Source of the DNA: Bradyrhizobium sp. NP1
GTDB taxonomy: Bacteria > Pseudomonadota > Alphaproteobacteria > Rhizobiales > Xanthobacteraceae
Assembly (NCBI RefSeq): GCF_030378205.1
Contig: NZ_CP127385.1
Span: 1,528,001-1,592,000, forward strand
Direction of reading: 5' to 3'
DNA: 64,000 nucleotides
Made by a program: the position numbers and the translations under genes. The notes beneath the pieces are model-generated. The model was not told the DNA's origin, searched no databases, and was given only the letters and a program-made list of their open reading frames with translations. This document shows positions 17,793-26,731 of this stretch, in pieces (within the stretch, counting starts at the first letter, position 1; each line of letters begins with the position of its first letter).

Positions 17793-18773
17793 TCAGCCGA
17801 TCTCGCCCAGTTTCGGGAACGCATCGGGGGCTGCCAAAAGCTGGGCACGGGCCTTTGCGCTGTCGTCGTCCATCTGGCGCACCAGCGCATCGACGCCGCC
17901 GAACTTCAACTCCTCGCGGATGAAGCCGATGAAGGCGACGTCGAGCGTTTCGCCATAGAGGTCGCCCTTGAAGTCGAACAGGAAGACCTCGAGCAGCGGC
18001 GCGCCATTGTCGAAGGTCGGCCGGCGGCCGAAGCTCGCGACGCCATCGATCCACGCGCGCGACTTGCCGTCGCCGCGACCGACCCGCACCGCATAGATGC
18101 CGTGCTTCAGCCCGCAATTGCCGTCGAGGCGGATGTTGGCCGTGGGATAGCCGAGGTCGCGGCCGCGCTTCTCGCCATGGATCACCTCGCCGGACACGAA
18201 CCAGGGCCCGCCGAGCATTCGCGTCGCCTCGCCGATTTCGCCCTCGGCAAGCGCCATGCGGATCGCGCTGGAAGAGACCGGCCGCTCGTCGATATCGACA
18301 TGGGGCTGCACATCGACCTCGATGCCGAGCCGCGGCGCCTCGCTGACGAGCAGGCTTGGCGAGCCAACCCGGCCCTTGCCGAAATGGAAATCGTAACCGA
18401 CGGCGATGCCGGACACGCCGAGCCGCTCGATCAGGTCGTGGTAAATGAAATCCTGCGCGCTGGTGCCGGCGCGACCCTTGTCGAAGGTCATGACCACAGC
18501 GCCGGCGAGGCCGGTGCCGGCGAGCAGCCGCAGCTTGGCGCGTTCGTCGGTGAGCCGGAACTGGGGGGTATTGGGGCTGAAAAACCGCCGCGGATGCGGC
18601 TCGAAGGTCAGCGCCAGCGCCGGCCGGCCATGCGTCCGTCCCATTTCCATGGCGGCAGCGATTACCGCCCGATGCCCGAGATGAACGCCGTCGAAATTGC
18701 CCATGGCCACCACCGCGCCGCGGGGGATCGCGGTCTTCGGGGTATTGTCGCGGATGATGGTGAAAGCGGGCAT
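17793..18773 (-). CDS. ribF: Bifunctional riboflavin kinase / FAD synthetase
   Basis: Phosphorylates riboflavin to FMN and adenylates FMN to FAD, in the cytoplasm. The protein is 326 residues. The N-terminal nucleotidyltransferase domain has GNFDGVHLGHRAVI (HIGH-like site, residues 20-33) and ends with the SSSAIRMALAEGEI segment. The C-terminal riboflavin kinase domain has GRDLGYPTANIRLD and WIDGVASFGRRPTFDNG. The ATG at 18773 gives MPAFTIIRDNTP, the normal start; further residues upstream in frame look spurious. It lies upstream of ileS with a 204-bp gap, so separate transcription is possible. It is unlinked to the riboswitch-controlled ribH at 52.5 kb. Confidence 0.96.
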   Translation of the reverse strand: MPAFTIIRDNTPKTAIPRGAVVAMGNFDGVHLGHRAVIAAAMEMGRTHGRPALALTFEPHPRRFFSPNTPQFRLTDERAKLRLLAGTGLAGAVVMTFDKGRAGTSAQDFIYHDLIERLGVSGIAVGYDFHFGKGRVGSPSLLVSEAPRLGIEVDVQPHVDIDERPVSSSAIRMALAEGEIGEATRMLGGPWFVSGEVIHGEKRGRDLGYPTANIRLDGNCGLKHGIYAVRVGRGDGKSRAWIDGVASFGRRPTFDNGAPLLEVFLFDFKGDLYGETLDVAFIGFIREELKFGGVDALVRQMDDDSAKARAQLLAAPDAFPKLGEIG

Positions 18774-19027
18774 GTTCTGGTCTTCGGACGTGGTCTGGAG
18801 GGATCGGAACCGGACGGCGGGCGACCGTGACGCGACGCGGCGGGGCAAGTCAAGCGTGGGGAAATCGATGATTTTGGCCGTGTTTTTACGGTTTCGCGCC
18901 CTGACCGGTTAACGCGCTGTTTAAGGGCTGATGCTACTGCTTGCCTCCGGATTGCGGGGCACGAAGGGCTTCGCAGGCCGCCCGTGCCAGTGAGGCGCTA
19001 GCTATCGTTTTTGGGGGGAGTCAAGAA

Positions 19028-19423
19028 ATGGCGGTTGATTTGTCGATGCCGGTCCTGGTGGTGGACGACTACAGCACCATGATCCGCATCATCAGAAATC
19101 TTCTGAAACAGCTTGGCTTCGAGAACATCGATGACGCTAACGACGGCTCGGCGGCGCTGAACAAGATGCGCGGCAAGAAATACGGCCTGGTGATCTCCGA
19201 CTGGAACATGGAGCCGATGACCGGCTACGACCTGCTCAAGGAAGTGCGGGCCGATCCCAACCTCGCCACCACGCCCTTCATCATGATCACGGCGGAGTCC
19301 AAGACCGAGAACGTGATCGCGGCAAAGAAGGCCGGCGTGAACAACTACATCGTCAAGCCGTTCAACGCGGCGACGCTCAAGAGCAAGATCGAGGCGGTTT
19401 TCCCCGACATGGCGAGCGCGTAA
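19028..19423 (+). CDS. Single-domain response regulator, CheY-like
   Basis: Receiver-only protein of 131 residues. The phosphorylation site and partners are present: acidic pair DD (residues 13-14), phosphoacceptor Asp58 in ISDWNMEP, Thr in ITAES and Lys in VKPFN. The NMEPMTG and KKAGVNNYIVKPF segments are close to canonical CheY. In classical CheY this fold binds the flagellar switch FliM. No chemotaxis gene is near, so this is an orphan regulator. The start ATG at 19028 has a ribosome site GGGGGGAG 7 bp upstream. Its position between ribF and a HAD hydrolase gives no functional hint. Flagellar or kinase-relay role is inferred. Confidence 0.93.
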   Translation: MAVDLSMPVLVVDDYSTMIRIIRNLLKQLGFENIDDANDGSAALNKMRGKKYGLVISDWNMEPMTGYDLLKEVRADPNLATTPFIMITAESKTENVIAAKKAGVNNYIVKPFNAATLKSKIEAVFPDMASA

Positions 19424-19452
19424 GGCGCAGCCAACAGTCGAGATCTCCACGC

Positions 19453-20307
19453 CTACCAGCGCAGCTCACGGATCAGCGCCTTCGGCGGATGGCCGAACAG
19501 CTCCTTCACGGAAGCGGGATCGAGCTGATCGATCCCTTCGAATTCCTCCGAGTGGATGCCGCGCGTCACGAACAGGCAGTCGATTCCGAAACCATGGGCG
19601 CCGGCAAGGTCGGTGCGCACGGAATCGCCGATCGCGAGCACGCGCTTGAGGTCGACCGCGCGGCCCCGGCGCCTCGCGGCCAGCACCATGGCTTCCTCGT
19701 AGATCGGCCGGTGCGGTTTGCCGTAGAAGATTACCGGTCCGCCAAGTTCGCGATAGAGCTCGGCAATCGCGCCCGCGCAGTAGATCAGGCGGTCGCCGCG
19801 TTCCACCACGATGTCGGGATTGGCGCAGATCAGCGTGAGATTTCGCTCGTGCGCCTGCATCATCATGCCGCGATAGTCTTCCGCCGACTCGGTCTCGTCG
19901 CCGTAGAGGCCGGTGCAGACGATGTAGTCGGCCTCCGGCAGCGGCGCGAGCACCGGATCGAGGCCGCGATAGATCGAGCTGTCGCGTTCGGGGCCGAGCC
20001 AGAACAACTTGCGGCCCGGATGCTCGGCCACATAATGGCGTGTCAGATCGCCTGATGAGACGATGGCGTCGTAGGTGTCGTCGGCGACGCCGAGCTTCTG
20101 CAATTGCCGCTGCACGGAATCCGCCGGTCGCGGCGCATTGGTGATGAGGATCACCGTGCCGCCGCGGCTGCGGAAAGTATGCAGCGCCTCGCAGGCCTCG
20201 GGGAAGGATTCGAGCCCGTTGTGGACCACGCCCCAGATGTCGGACAACACGACATCGACGCCCTCTACCAGCTCGCGCAGCCGCTCGATAAAATGCAACG
20301 CCGTCAT
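19453..20307 (-). CDS. HAD superfamily class IIA hydrolase
   Basis: Haloacid-dehalogenase-type phosphatase of 284 residues, resembling the TIGR01459 group from alphaproteobacteria. Motif I is DIWGVVHNG, with the nucleophilic Asp near residue 22. Motif II is LITNAPRP. The class II cap domain follows, and motif IV is AIGDSVRTDLAGAHGFG. The FYGKPHRPIYEEA segment carries the motif III Lys. The family includes NagD and pyridoxal or glycolate phosphatases; the substrate of this member is unknown. It is convergent with the CheY gene (29 bp gap) and downstream of the EAL gene (15 bp gap), possibly cotranscribed with the latter. Confidence 0.88.
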   Translation of the reverse strand: MTALHFIERLRELVEGVDVVLSDIWGVVHNGLESFPEACEALHTFRSRGGTVILITNAPRPADSVQRQLQKLGVADDTYDAIVSSGDLTRHYVAEHPGRKLFWLGPERDSSIYRGLDPVLAPLPEADYIVCTGLYGDETESAEDYRGMMMQAHERNLTLICANPDIVVERGDRLIYCAGAIAELYRELGGPVIFYGKPHRPIYEEAMVLAARRRGRAVDLKRVLAIGDSVRTDLAGAHGFGIDCLFVTRGIHSEEFEGIDQLDPASVKELFGHPPKALIRELRW

Positions 20308-20322
20308 GGAACAGTCGGCCGC

Positions 20323-21747
20323 TTAGCCGGGGCCGGCGAGGCGGCGGGCCAGCGCGGCATTGCCGCTCGCCCGTGCCGCGACCTCGATGGCCTGGGGTTC
20401 GGCTGTGGCGCTCTTGGCGCCGGTTTCCGCAGGCTCCTGCGTCGGGCCGCCGTTGCCCGGAGCCGCGCCCTCGGGGCGCAGCGGCCGCGGCGGCGCAAAC
20501 AGAAAGCCCTGACCAAACCGCACGTCATAGTCGAGCAGGTCGACCACCGCGCGCTCGCCCTCGATGCGTTCCGCGATCAGGTCGATGCCGAAGCGGCCGA
20601 GCAGGTCGGAGAGGTCGGATGGATGGATGTCGGACGCCGAAACCTGTCTCGGATCGAGCAGCAGCGCTGCCGGCACCTTGATATAGCGCACGCCGCGGTC
20701 GGCGAGCTCGCGCGGCTCGAACCTCAGATCGGTGACATGGTCGATCGAGAAGCGGTAGCCGCGCTGGGCGAGCGCAGCGAGATGTTCCGATTCGGTGGGC
20801 CCAAGATTGCGGAAGGTGGCCTGCTTGAATTCCAGCACGAAGGAGGGCGCCAGCGCGCGGTTGGCCTCGAGGAAATCCAGGCATTGCGAGAAGGTCGTGC
20901 TGTTGCCCAGCGTTGCTGCGGCGACGTTGCAGAACACGCCGACGTCCTTGTTGCGCACCATCAGCCGGCGCAGCACCTGCACGCAGCGCAGCATCACCAT
21001 GTGGTCGATGCGCCCGATCAGGCCCGCGGCCTCCGCCGTGCCGATGAATTCCTCGGCCGAAATCACCTGGTCGCGTTCGTCGCGCAGCCGGGTCACCGCC
21101 TCGTAGAAGCGGACCTTGCGTTGCGGCAGCGTCACCATCGGCTGCAGGTAGATGTCGATGCGGCTCTCCTCGACGGCGCTGCGCACCGAGGCGAGGAACT
21201 GGCTGTTGCGGCCGGCCGGTTCGGCCACAACCGCCTTGGGCGCCGGCGCGCTCGCGGCCTTGCTGGCGGCGGGGGCCGCCATCGCCGGTTCGCCCTCCGG
21301 TTTCGCGGCTGTCAGCTCGGCCTGCGAGAGGTTGCCGGCCGTCGTCGTCAGCATCTCCTCATGGGCGGCGACCGAAGCGGCAAGTTGCTTGACCAGCCCC
21401 CCGAGCTCGTTGATCTCGCCCGCCACCGCCTGGATGCGGTCGGTGCCAGCCGAATTGGCCGAGGCCACCCGTCCCTCGAGCGCGGCGAGGCGCCGGCCGA
21501 ATTCGGCCATCTGGCGGGCCAGGTCGGCGGTGCCGCGGGAGAGGTCCGCGATCTGGGTGCCGACATCGGTGCGGTCACGCAGCCGCATCGACACGACATT
21601 ATAGAGGATCAGGAAGGTCAGCGCGGTCAGCGCCACGATAGCGGATTCCGGGCCGCTGATCCCGGCTACCGAATAGAGGATCAGGCCAAGCGACGCCGCC
21701 ACCAGCACCATGCAGATTGCGATGAAGATCGTGGAAATACGGATCAT
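20323..21747 (-). CDS. Membrane-anchored EAL domain protein with altered active site
   Basis: Protein of 474 residues. Two N-terminal transmembrane helices (residues 5-25 and 36-53) are followed by a coiled coil (about 60-135) and an Ala/Pro-rich linker. An EAL domain occupies about 185-430, and the C-terminal tail is disordered. The EAL signature reads YEAVTRL. The NVAAATL Asn, the first Glu of LEFKQ, the Lys of IKVP and the AERIE Glu can be aligned to catalytic positions. The DDFG pair reads IDHVTD, so the second metal Asp is His, and the KID Asp is lost (IKVP). Cyclic-di-GMP hydrolysis is therefore doubtful; binding or a scaffold role is more likely. A ribosome site and ATG at 21747 fit the membrane-anchor start. 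Confidence 0.88.
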   Translation of the reverse strand: MIRISTIFIAICMVLVAASLGLILYSVAGISGPESAIVALTALTFLILYNVVSMRLRDRTDVGTQIADLSRGTADLARQMAEFGRRLAALEGRVASANSAGTDRIQAVAGEINELGGLVKQLAASVAAHEEMLTTTAGNLSQAELTAAKPEGEPAMAAPAASKAASAPAPKAVVAEPAGRNSQFLASVRSAVEESRIDIYLQPMVTLPQRKVRFYEAVTRLRDERDQVISAEEFIGTAEAAGLIGRIDHMVMLRCVQVLRRLMVRNKDVGVFCNVAAATLGNSTTFSQCLDFLEANRALAPSFVLEFKQATFRNLGPTESEHLAALAQRGYRFSIDHVTDLRFEPRELADRGVRYIKVPAALLLDPRQVSASDIHPSDLSDLLGRFGIDLIAERIEGERAVVDLLDYDVRFGQGFLFAPPRPLRPEGAAPGNGGPTQEPAETGAKSATAEPQAIEVAARASGNAALARRLAGPG

Positions 21748-21872
21748 GATCGGCGACGCTCCCCCAGAGCGGCCGCGATCCTAGCACTAATGTTGATTCG
21801 CATGACCAGTCTTTCTTTTGCACGCTCGTGGAGCGGACCGGAACCGGCGGGCTCGCGGCGTCCGTCGCCGTC

Positions 21873-22928
21873 TCACGCGGCCTGGGCTCGCGCAGTCCGG
21901 GCGTCGGGCAGGGTGTGACGCTCGATCTCCGAGTTGAGCTCCGCCCCGAACAGCAAGATGATGGCCGACATCCACATCCACATCATCAGGCCGATGGCGG
22001 CGCCGAGGGATCCGTAGGTCGCGTCGTAGTCGCCGAAATTCGACAGGTACCAGGACAACAGCGCTGACCCGCCGATCCAGAGCAGGGCCGCGCTCACCGC
22101 GCCGACGCTCAGCCATTGCCGTCGGGTGGGCTTGCGGCTCGGTCCGAACCGGTACAGCAGCCCAAGCCCGACCAGGAGGACGATGAACAGAAGCGGCCAG
22201 CGGCCCAGGCTGACGATCAGCTGGCTCTCGGGCTCGAGCCCAAGCCGGTCGAGCAGCAGCGGGAAGGCGATCACCGCGCTCACCATCAACAGCATCGCGA
22301 CGATGGCGCCGATCGTGAAGGCGAGCGACACCAGGTTCAATCGGATGAAGCTGCGTTGTTCGCGTGCCTCATAGGCCACGTTGATGGCGTCGATGATGGC
22401 CTTCACGCCGGCATTGGCGCTCCAGATCGCGAACATCAGGCCGAACAGGAAGGTGATGCCGAGCGAGGCGCTGCCCTTCGCAAGCACGCGGGCGACCTGA
22501 TCCTGCACGATCGCGAACGAGCCTTCCGGCAGCATCAGCGCCAGCGTGTGCAGATTGTCTGAGATCGTCGAGGGATCGGCAAACAGTGCATAGGAGGAGA
22601 CGAGCGCAGTGACGGCGGGAAAGATCGCGAGCAGGCCGTAGAAGACGACACCGGCCGCGGTCGCCAGCAGGCGGTCTCCGCTCATCCGTTCAAGGCTTCG
22701 TTGAAGGATATCCTTCCAGACCGGCCAGGAAATCCGCCGGAGGCGCGTGGCGACGACCGGATGGTTGCCGGGCTCAGCGGCCGGGATATTGGTTCCGCTG
22801 CTAGCGGCAGGCAAGGCGGCGACGGACGCCGCCGGGGCACGAAAATAGCGCTGCAGGCTCAGGATCAGGATGGCGGTTGTGGCGACCAGAAGCAGGTCGC
22901 CTGCCGGCCCGGATCGCGGGGCCGCCAT
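21873..22928 (-). CDS. YihY/BrkB family inner-membrane protein
   Basis: Integral membrane protein of 351 residues with about six transmembrane segments. Family features are ATAAGVVFYGLLAIFPAVTALVS, NLHTLALMLPEG, the WSANAGVKAIIDAINVAYE motif and YGSLGAAIGLMMWMW. YihY/BrkB proteins were once called ribonuclease BN; the annotation is abandoned and the function is unknown. Beyond the family core there is an N-terminal transmembrane helix (residues 10-26) and a linker. The start ATG at 22928 shares one base with the TGA of the preceding gene (TGATG), and a GTG one codon earlier is an alternative, so the two genes are translationally coupled. Confidence 0.9.
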   Translation of the reverse strand: MAAPRSGPAGDLLLVATTAILILSLQRYFRAPAASVAALPAASSGTNIPAAEPGNHPVVATRLRRISWPVWKDILQRSLERMSGDRLLATAAGVVFYGLLAIFPAVTALVSSYALFADPSTISDNLHTLALMLPEGSFAIVQDQVARVLAKGSASLGITFLFGLMFAIWSANAGVKAIIDAINVAYEAREQRSFIRLNLVSLAFTIGAIVAMLLMVSAVIAFPLLLDRLGLEPESQLIVSLGRWPLLFIVLLVGLGLLYRFGPSRKPTRRQWLSVGAVSAALLWIGGSALLSWYLSNFGDYDATYGSLGAAIGLMMWMWMSAIILLFGAELNSEIERHTLPDARTARAQAA

Positions 22929-23494
22929 CACCGGTCGATCCGCGGCGGTCGCCGTCGCATCATCAGGAGGCCGACCAGCGTTGCCGCGGCGATCACGGGC
23001 ACCGCCAGGGTGCCGCGGCCGCGCGCGGCCCTGCGCCGGCGCGTTTCCGGACTGAGCGGTGGCGAGGGTGTCACCGGGATGCCGGACGCCGTATCACGCG
23101 ACGCGTCCTCGGATCGAAGTGGATTCGCCGTGACCGCGGCGGCAAGGCGTGTCGCCAGTGTCGCAACGCGCCGTCGCGGCCGTCTCAGGCTGACCAGCGC
23201 GAAGGCGGCGCAGAGCGCGGCAAGCAACAGCAACGATCCGCCGACCGCGCCGAATGCCCAGAACATTCCGTAGGTGATCTCGACCCACCGGAACAGCGCC
23301 GTCGCGCCGACAAAAAAGGCGGCAATGGCAAAGCTTGCCGCCACGACCAGCAACCCGGCTGCGACAGCATATCCGGTCAGCGCCGACGTCGCCTGGTCTG
23401 TTCGATCCTGCAGGTAGGCGCGAGCCGCCCGCCTGATCTGATTGAGCTTGAGCGAGAGCCCGACCCGCAACAGATCGCCCGGTGGCGCCAGCAT
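22928..23494 (-). CDS. Putative holin-like superfamily III membrane protein
   Basis: Small membrane protein of 188 residues. Two long hydrophobic helices (about residues 40-65 and 72-100, the second with GGSLLLLAALCAAFALVSL) are followed by an Arg-rich cytoplasmic segment and a third hydrophobic helix near the C-terminus (VPVIAAATLVGLLMM). The pattern resembles the phage-holin-like DUF1469 family that often accompanies ElaB/YqjD-type or YihY proteins. The start at 23494 is chosen because GGAGGAAATCCGGC immediately precedes it; a frame extension to 23524 lacks a ribosome site. The stop overlaps the YihY start by one base. Holin activity is not implied. Confidence 0.78.
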   Translation of the reverse strand: MLAPPGDLLRVGLSLKLNQIRRAARAYLQDRTDQATSALTGYAVAAGLLVVAASFAIAAFFVGATALFRWVEITYGMFWAFGAVGGSLLLLAALCAAFALVSLRRPRRRVATLATRLAAAVTANPLRSEDASRDTASGIPVTPSPPLSPETRRRRAARGRGTLAVPVIAAATLVGLLMMRRRPPRIDR

Positions 23495-23572
23495 GCCGGA
23501 TTTCCTCCACCACGGATGCGGCATGCATCCGCGGTGGATGAACGTGGCGTGGTTTGGAATGTTCCGCGCGGC

Positions 23573-24922
23573 TTACGCGACCGCGCGGATCACCTTGCCG
23601 ACCTTGTCGACGATCTCGCCGATCTGGTCTTCGCTGACGATCAGCGGCGGGGTCAGCGCCAGCGTATCGCCGGCGATCCGCACCATCAGGTCGTGGTCGT
23701 GGAAGCCCGAGACCATCGCGTCATAGCCGCGCTTGCCGACAAGATCCGGGCCGCGCGGCGCGAGGTCGATGCCGGCGGTCAGCCCGATGGTGCGGATGTC
23801 GACCACGTTGGGCTGGCCCTTCAGCGTCATCACCGCGTCGGCGAATTTCGGCTCCAGCGCCCGCGCCCGCTCGAACAGCTTTTCGTCGCGATAGATGTCC
23901 AGTGTGGCGAGCCCCGCGGCGCAGGCGAGCGGATGGGCCGAATAGGTGTAGCCGTGGGTCAGCTCGACCGCGTATTCGGGGCCGTTCATGAAGGCATCAT
24001 GGATGGTGTCGCGCACGATCACGCCGCCCATGGGGGCTGCGCCATTGGTGACGCCCTTGGCGAAGGTGATCATGTCGGGCAGCACGCCATAGCGCTCCGC
24101 GGCGAAGGCATAGCCGAGCCGGCCATAGCCGGTGATGACCTCGTCGAAGATCAGGAGGATGCCGTGCTTCTGCGTGATCTCGCGCAGCCGCTTCAGGTAG
24201 CCCTTGGGCGGCGGCAGCACGCCGGTCGATCCCGCCATCGGCTCGACCATCACGGCGGCGATGGTGTTGGCGCCGTGCAGGTTGACGAGACGCTCGAGCT
24301 CGTCGGCGAAATGCGCGCCATATTCCGGCTCGCCCTTGGTGAAGGCCTGCTTCTCGCGGTCATAGGTCGTGGGCAGGTGATCGACGCCGGTCAGCAGCGC
24401 ACCAAACATCTTGCGGTTGTTGACGATGCCGCCGACCGCGGTGCCGCCAAAGCCGACGCCGTGATAGCCGCGCTCGCGGCCGAGCAGGCGGATGCGCGAA
24501 CCCTGACCCTTGAGCTGGTGAAAAGCGAGCGCGATCTTCAGCGCGGTGTCGGCCGCTTCCGATCCGGAATTGCAGAAGAAGACGTGATCGAGGCCATCGG
24601 GCGCGAGCTCGGCGATGCGGCTGGCCAGCTCGAAGGCCTGCGGGATGCCGTATTGGAACGGCGGCGCGTAGTCGAGCTCTGCCGCCTGCTTGGCGATCGC
24701 CTGTGCGATCTGGCTGCGGCCGTGGCCGGCATTGCAGCACCACATGCCGGCGGCGGCGTCGATGATCTTGCGGCCGTCGACGGTGATGTAATGCATGTCC
24801 TTGGAGCCGGCGAGCAGTCGCGGCTGCTTCTTGAAGGCCCGGTTCGCGGTGAACGGCATCCAGTGCGCCGCAAGGTCGTTCGGCACGTTGACGGGGTTGG
24901 GGCGAAGGCTCTTGTCTAGCAT
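23573..24922 (-). CDS. Omega-amino acid--pyruvate aminotransferase (class III)
   Basis: PLP-dependent transaminase of 449 residues that probably moves the amino group of beta-alanine or another omega-amino acid to pyruvate. Landmarks are AAHWMPFTANRAFK near the N-terminus, NSGSEAADTALKIA (phosphate-binding), GYHGVGFGG, the IFDEVITGYGRLG motif with the PLP-ring Asp, and FAKGVTNGAAPMG with the Schiff-base Lys. Length and the LTHGYTYSAHPLACAAG segment match beta-alanine:pyruvate transaminases. Context gives no pathway: neighbours are the membrane pair and prmB. Other amine substrates are possible. Confidence 0.92.
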   Translation of the reverse strand: MLDKSLRPNPVNVPNDLAAHWMPFTANRAFKKQPRLLAGSKDMHYITVDGRKIIDAAAGMWCCNAGHGRSQIAQAIAKQAAELDYAPPFQYGIPQAFELASRIAELAPDGLDHVFFCNSGSEAADTALKIALAFHQLKGQGSRIRLLGRERGYHGVGFGGTAVGGIVNNRKMFGALLTGVDHLPTTYDREKQAFTKGEPEYGAHFADELERLVNLHGANTIAAVMVEPMAGSTGVLPPPKGYLKRLREITQKHGILLIFDEVITGYGRLGYAFAAERYGVLPDMITFAKGVTNGAAPMGGVIVRDTIHDAFMNGPEYAVELTHGYTYSAHPLACAAGLATLDIYRDEKLFERARALEPKFADAVMTLKGQPNVVDIRTIGLTAGIDLAPRGPDLVGKRGYDAMVSGFHDHDLMVRIAGDTLALTPPLIVSEDQIGEIVDKVGKVIRAVA

Positions 24923-25010
24923 GGCGGCCTCTTCGACATCTGCTGAAAGGACTGGCTCGCGCGGAGGCTACCAGTTTCGACGCGCGACGGGAACGCACGC
25001 CCCCGCGATA

Positions 25011-25997
25011 TTATGACCGCCCGCCCGCAATGTCGTTTTCGCCGATCCAGAACACTTCGCCCTGGGAATCCTCGGTGTCGAGCCACAGCAGCGGCAAATC
25101 GGGGCGGGCGGCGTCGAGCTGCTCGCGGCCGCGCCCGATCTCGCATAGCAACCCGCCGCCGGGCGCGAGATGGCTTGCCGCCTCGTCCAGGATGCGCCTG
25201 ACGATATCAAGCCCGTCGGCGCCGCCGTCGAAGGCCAGCTTCGGCTCGGCGCGGCATTCGCGGGGCAGGCTTGCCATGCCGTCGGCATCGACATAGGGCG
25301 GGTTGGAGATGATCAGGTCGTAGCGTTTGTCGGAAAGAGGCGCGAAGAGATCGCCGCGATGCAGCATGATGCGGTCGCCAAGACCGTGATCGGCGACGTT
25401 GCGGGCGGCGACGTCGAGCGCGTCGGCGGAAATGTCGACCGCGTCGATCCGCGCATTGGGAAAATGCCGGCTCGCGAGCACCGCAAGGCAGCCCGAGCCG
25501 GTGCAGAGGTCAAGCACGCTTTCGATTTGCTCCGGGTCCTCGATCAGCGAGGCGTCCTCTCCGGAGAAATGCGAAGCCAGCAGTTCGCCGATGAAGGAGC
25601 GTGGCACGATCACGCGCTCGTCGACATAGAAGGCAAGCCCGCGCATATAGATCTTGTTGACCAGATAGGCTGCGGGCTTGCGGGTCGCGATGCGGCGCTC
25701 GACCAGGTCGAGGATGGTCTTGCCTTCGGCCGCGGTGACACGCGCGGCGGCAAAGCCCTCGAACTGGTCGGGGTGCAGATGCAGCGCCTCGCAGACCAGG
25801 AACGCCGCTTCGGCGACGGGATCGGTGGTGCCGTGGGCGAACACGAGCTTTGCCGCAACGAAGCGGCTCACCGCATAGCGGACGTAGTCGAGCAGCGTGA
25901 CGAGTTCGCCGCGTCCGGGCCGGGCCACGGCGATGCCGCGGCGGGACGCGCGCGCGGCCTTGCCTTTGCTGGCGGTGGTCCCGGCGCGCCTGGCCAT
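25011..25997 (-). CDS. prmB: Ribosomal protein L3 N5-glutamine methyltransferase PrmB
   Basis: SAM-dependent methyltransferase of 328 residues modifying a glutamine, in E. coli of ribosomal protein L3. After a basic N-terminus come the helical substrate domain, the SAM motif VLDLCTGSGCLAVLAS and the glutamine-binding NPPY motif in IISNPPYVDADGMASLP. The linker LVNKIYMRGLAFYVDERVIVPRSFIGELL distinguishes PrmB from the release-factor enzyme PrmC. The start codon overlaps the moaE stop by one base (TGATG), suggesting it is the last gene of a pgsA-moaD-moaE-prmB operon. Target L3 is inferred from the family. Confidence 0.93.
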   Translation of the reverse strand: MARRAGTTASKGKAARASRRGIAVARPGRGELVTLLDYVRYAVSRFVAAKLVFAHGTTDPVAEAAFLVCEALHLHPDQFEGFAAARVTAAEGKTILDLVERRIATRKPAAYLVNKIYMRGLAFYVDERVIVPRSFIGELLASHFSGEDASLIEDPEQIESVLDLCTGSGCLAVLASRHFPNARIDAVDISADALDVAARNVADHGLGDRIMLHRGDLFAPLSDKRYDLIISNPPYVDADGMASLPRECRAEPKLAFDGGADGLDIVRRILDEAASHLAPGGGLLCEIGRGREQLDAARPDLPLLWLDTEDSQGEVFWIGENDIAGGRS

Positions 25998-26464
25998 CAG
26001 GGCTTGGTCCAGCGCTCAGCCGCCGCATCGTCATGGGCGCGGGCTTCGACCCACTGCGCTCCCGCCGCGCTCTCCTCGCGCTTCCAGAACGGCGCACTGG
26101 TCTTCAGGTAATCCATCAGGAATTCGGCGGCCTCGAACGCGGCCTGGCGGTGCGAGGATGCGGTGACCACCAGCACGATGTTCTCGCCGGGCCGGATGCG
26201 ACCGAAGCGGTGGATCACCGTGACGCCGTCGAGCGGCCAGCGCCCGATCGCCTCCTCGACATGGCGGCGGATCTCCGCTTCCGCCATTTCGGGATAATGC
26301 TCGAGCACGAGGGCAGCGATCTGGCGGCCATCGTCGCTGCCGCGGCAGATGCCGGAAAAGCTCACGACCGCGCCGATATCGGTGCGACCCTCGCTCAGCT
26401 TCGCGATTTCGCGCGCGGTGTCGAAATCGTCCTGCTGGATGCGGATGGTGAGGGGGATGGGCAT
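25997..26464 (-). CDS. moaE: Molybdopterin synthase catalytic subunit MoaE
   Basis: Large subunit of molybdopterin synthase, 155 residues. It transfers sulfur from the MoaD C-terminus to precursor Z. Typical segments are GAVVSFSGICRG, LVLEHYPEMAEAEI, VTVIHRFGRIRPGENIVLVVTASSHRQAAFEA and the catalytic-Lys loop APFWKREE. Length equals E. coli MoaE. It follows moaD by 15 bp. The resulting cofactor is needed by molybdenum hydroxylases such as the CO dehydrogenase encoded at 54-58 kb. Confidence 0.97.
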   Translation of the reverse strand: MPIPLTIRIQQDDFDTAREIAKLSEGRTDIGAVVSFSGICRGSDDGRQIAALVLEHYPEMAEAEIRRHVEEAIGRWPLDGVTVIHRFGRIRPGENIVLVVTASSHRQAAFEAAEFLMDYLKTSAPFWKREESAAGAQWVEARAHDDAAAERWTKP

Positions 26465-26479
26465 CGCGAGCCGCGAGGA

Positions 26480-26731
26480 CTACCCGCCGGTCATCGGCGG
26501 GAAGAACGCGATCTCGCGCGCGCCCGAGATCGCGGCGTCGGACCTGACATGGGCATGGTCGATAGCGGCGCGAATCACCCGCGGCGTCTCGAACGCATGG
26601 GCATAGGACTCGCCGCGCTGCGTCAGCCACGCCATCAGTTCTTCCACCGTGCGCACGCTCGCCGGCGGCTCGATGGTTTCTTCCGCCTTGCCGACGCGCT
26701 CGCGCACCCAGGCGAAATACTTCACCTTCAT
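26480..26731 (-). CDS. moaD: Molybdopterin synthase sulfur carrier subunit MoaD
   Basis: Ubiquitin-like sulfur carrier of 83 residues that ends in the required Gly-Gly (FFPPMTGG), which is thiocarboxylated before sulfur transfer to precursor Z. MKVKYFAWVRERVGKAEE is the standard N-terminal strand. The ATG at 26731 overlaps the TGA of pgsA (ATGA), so it is translationally coupled to pgsA; the much longer open frame upstream merely runs through pgsA out of frame. Confidence 0.95.
   Translation of the reverse strand: MKVKYFAWVRERVGKAEETIEPPASVRTVEELMAWLTQRGESYAHAFETPRVIRAAIDHAHVRSDAAISGAREIAFFPPMTGG

Noticed and set aside
19028-19423. Chemotaxis operon around the CheY-like gene
   Set aside because: Neighbours are ribF and a HAD hydrolase; no cheA, cheW or methyl-accepting protein is in the window.
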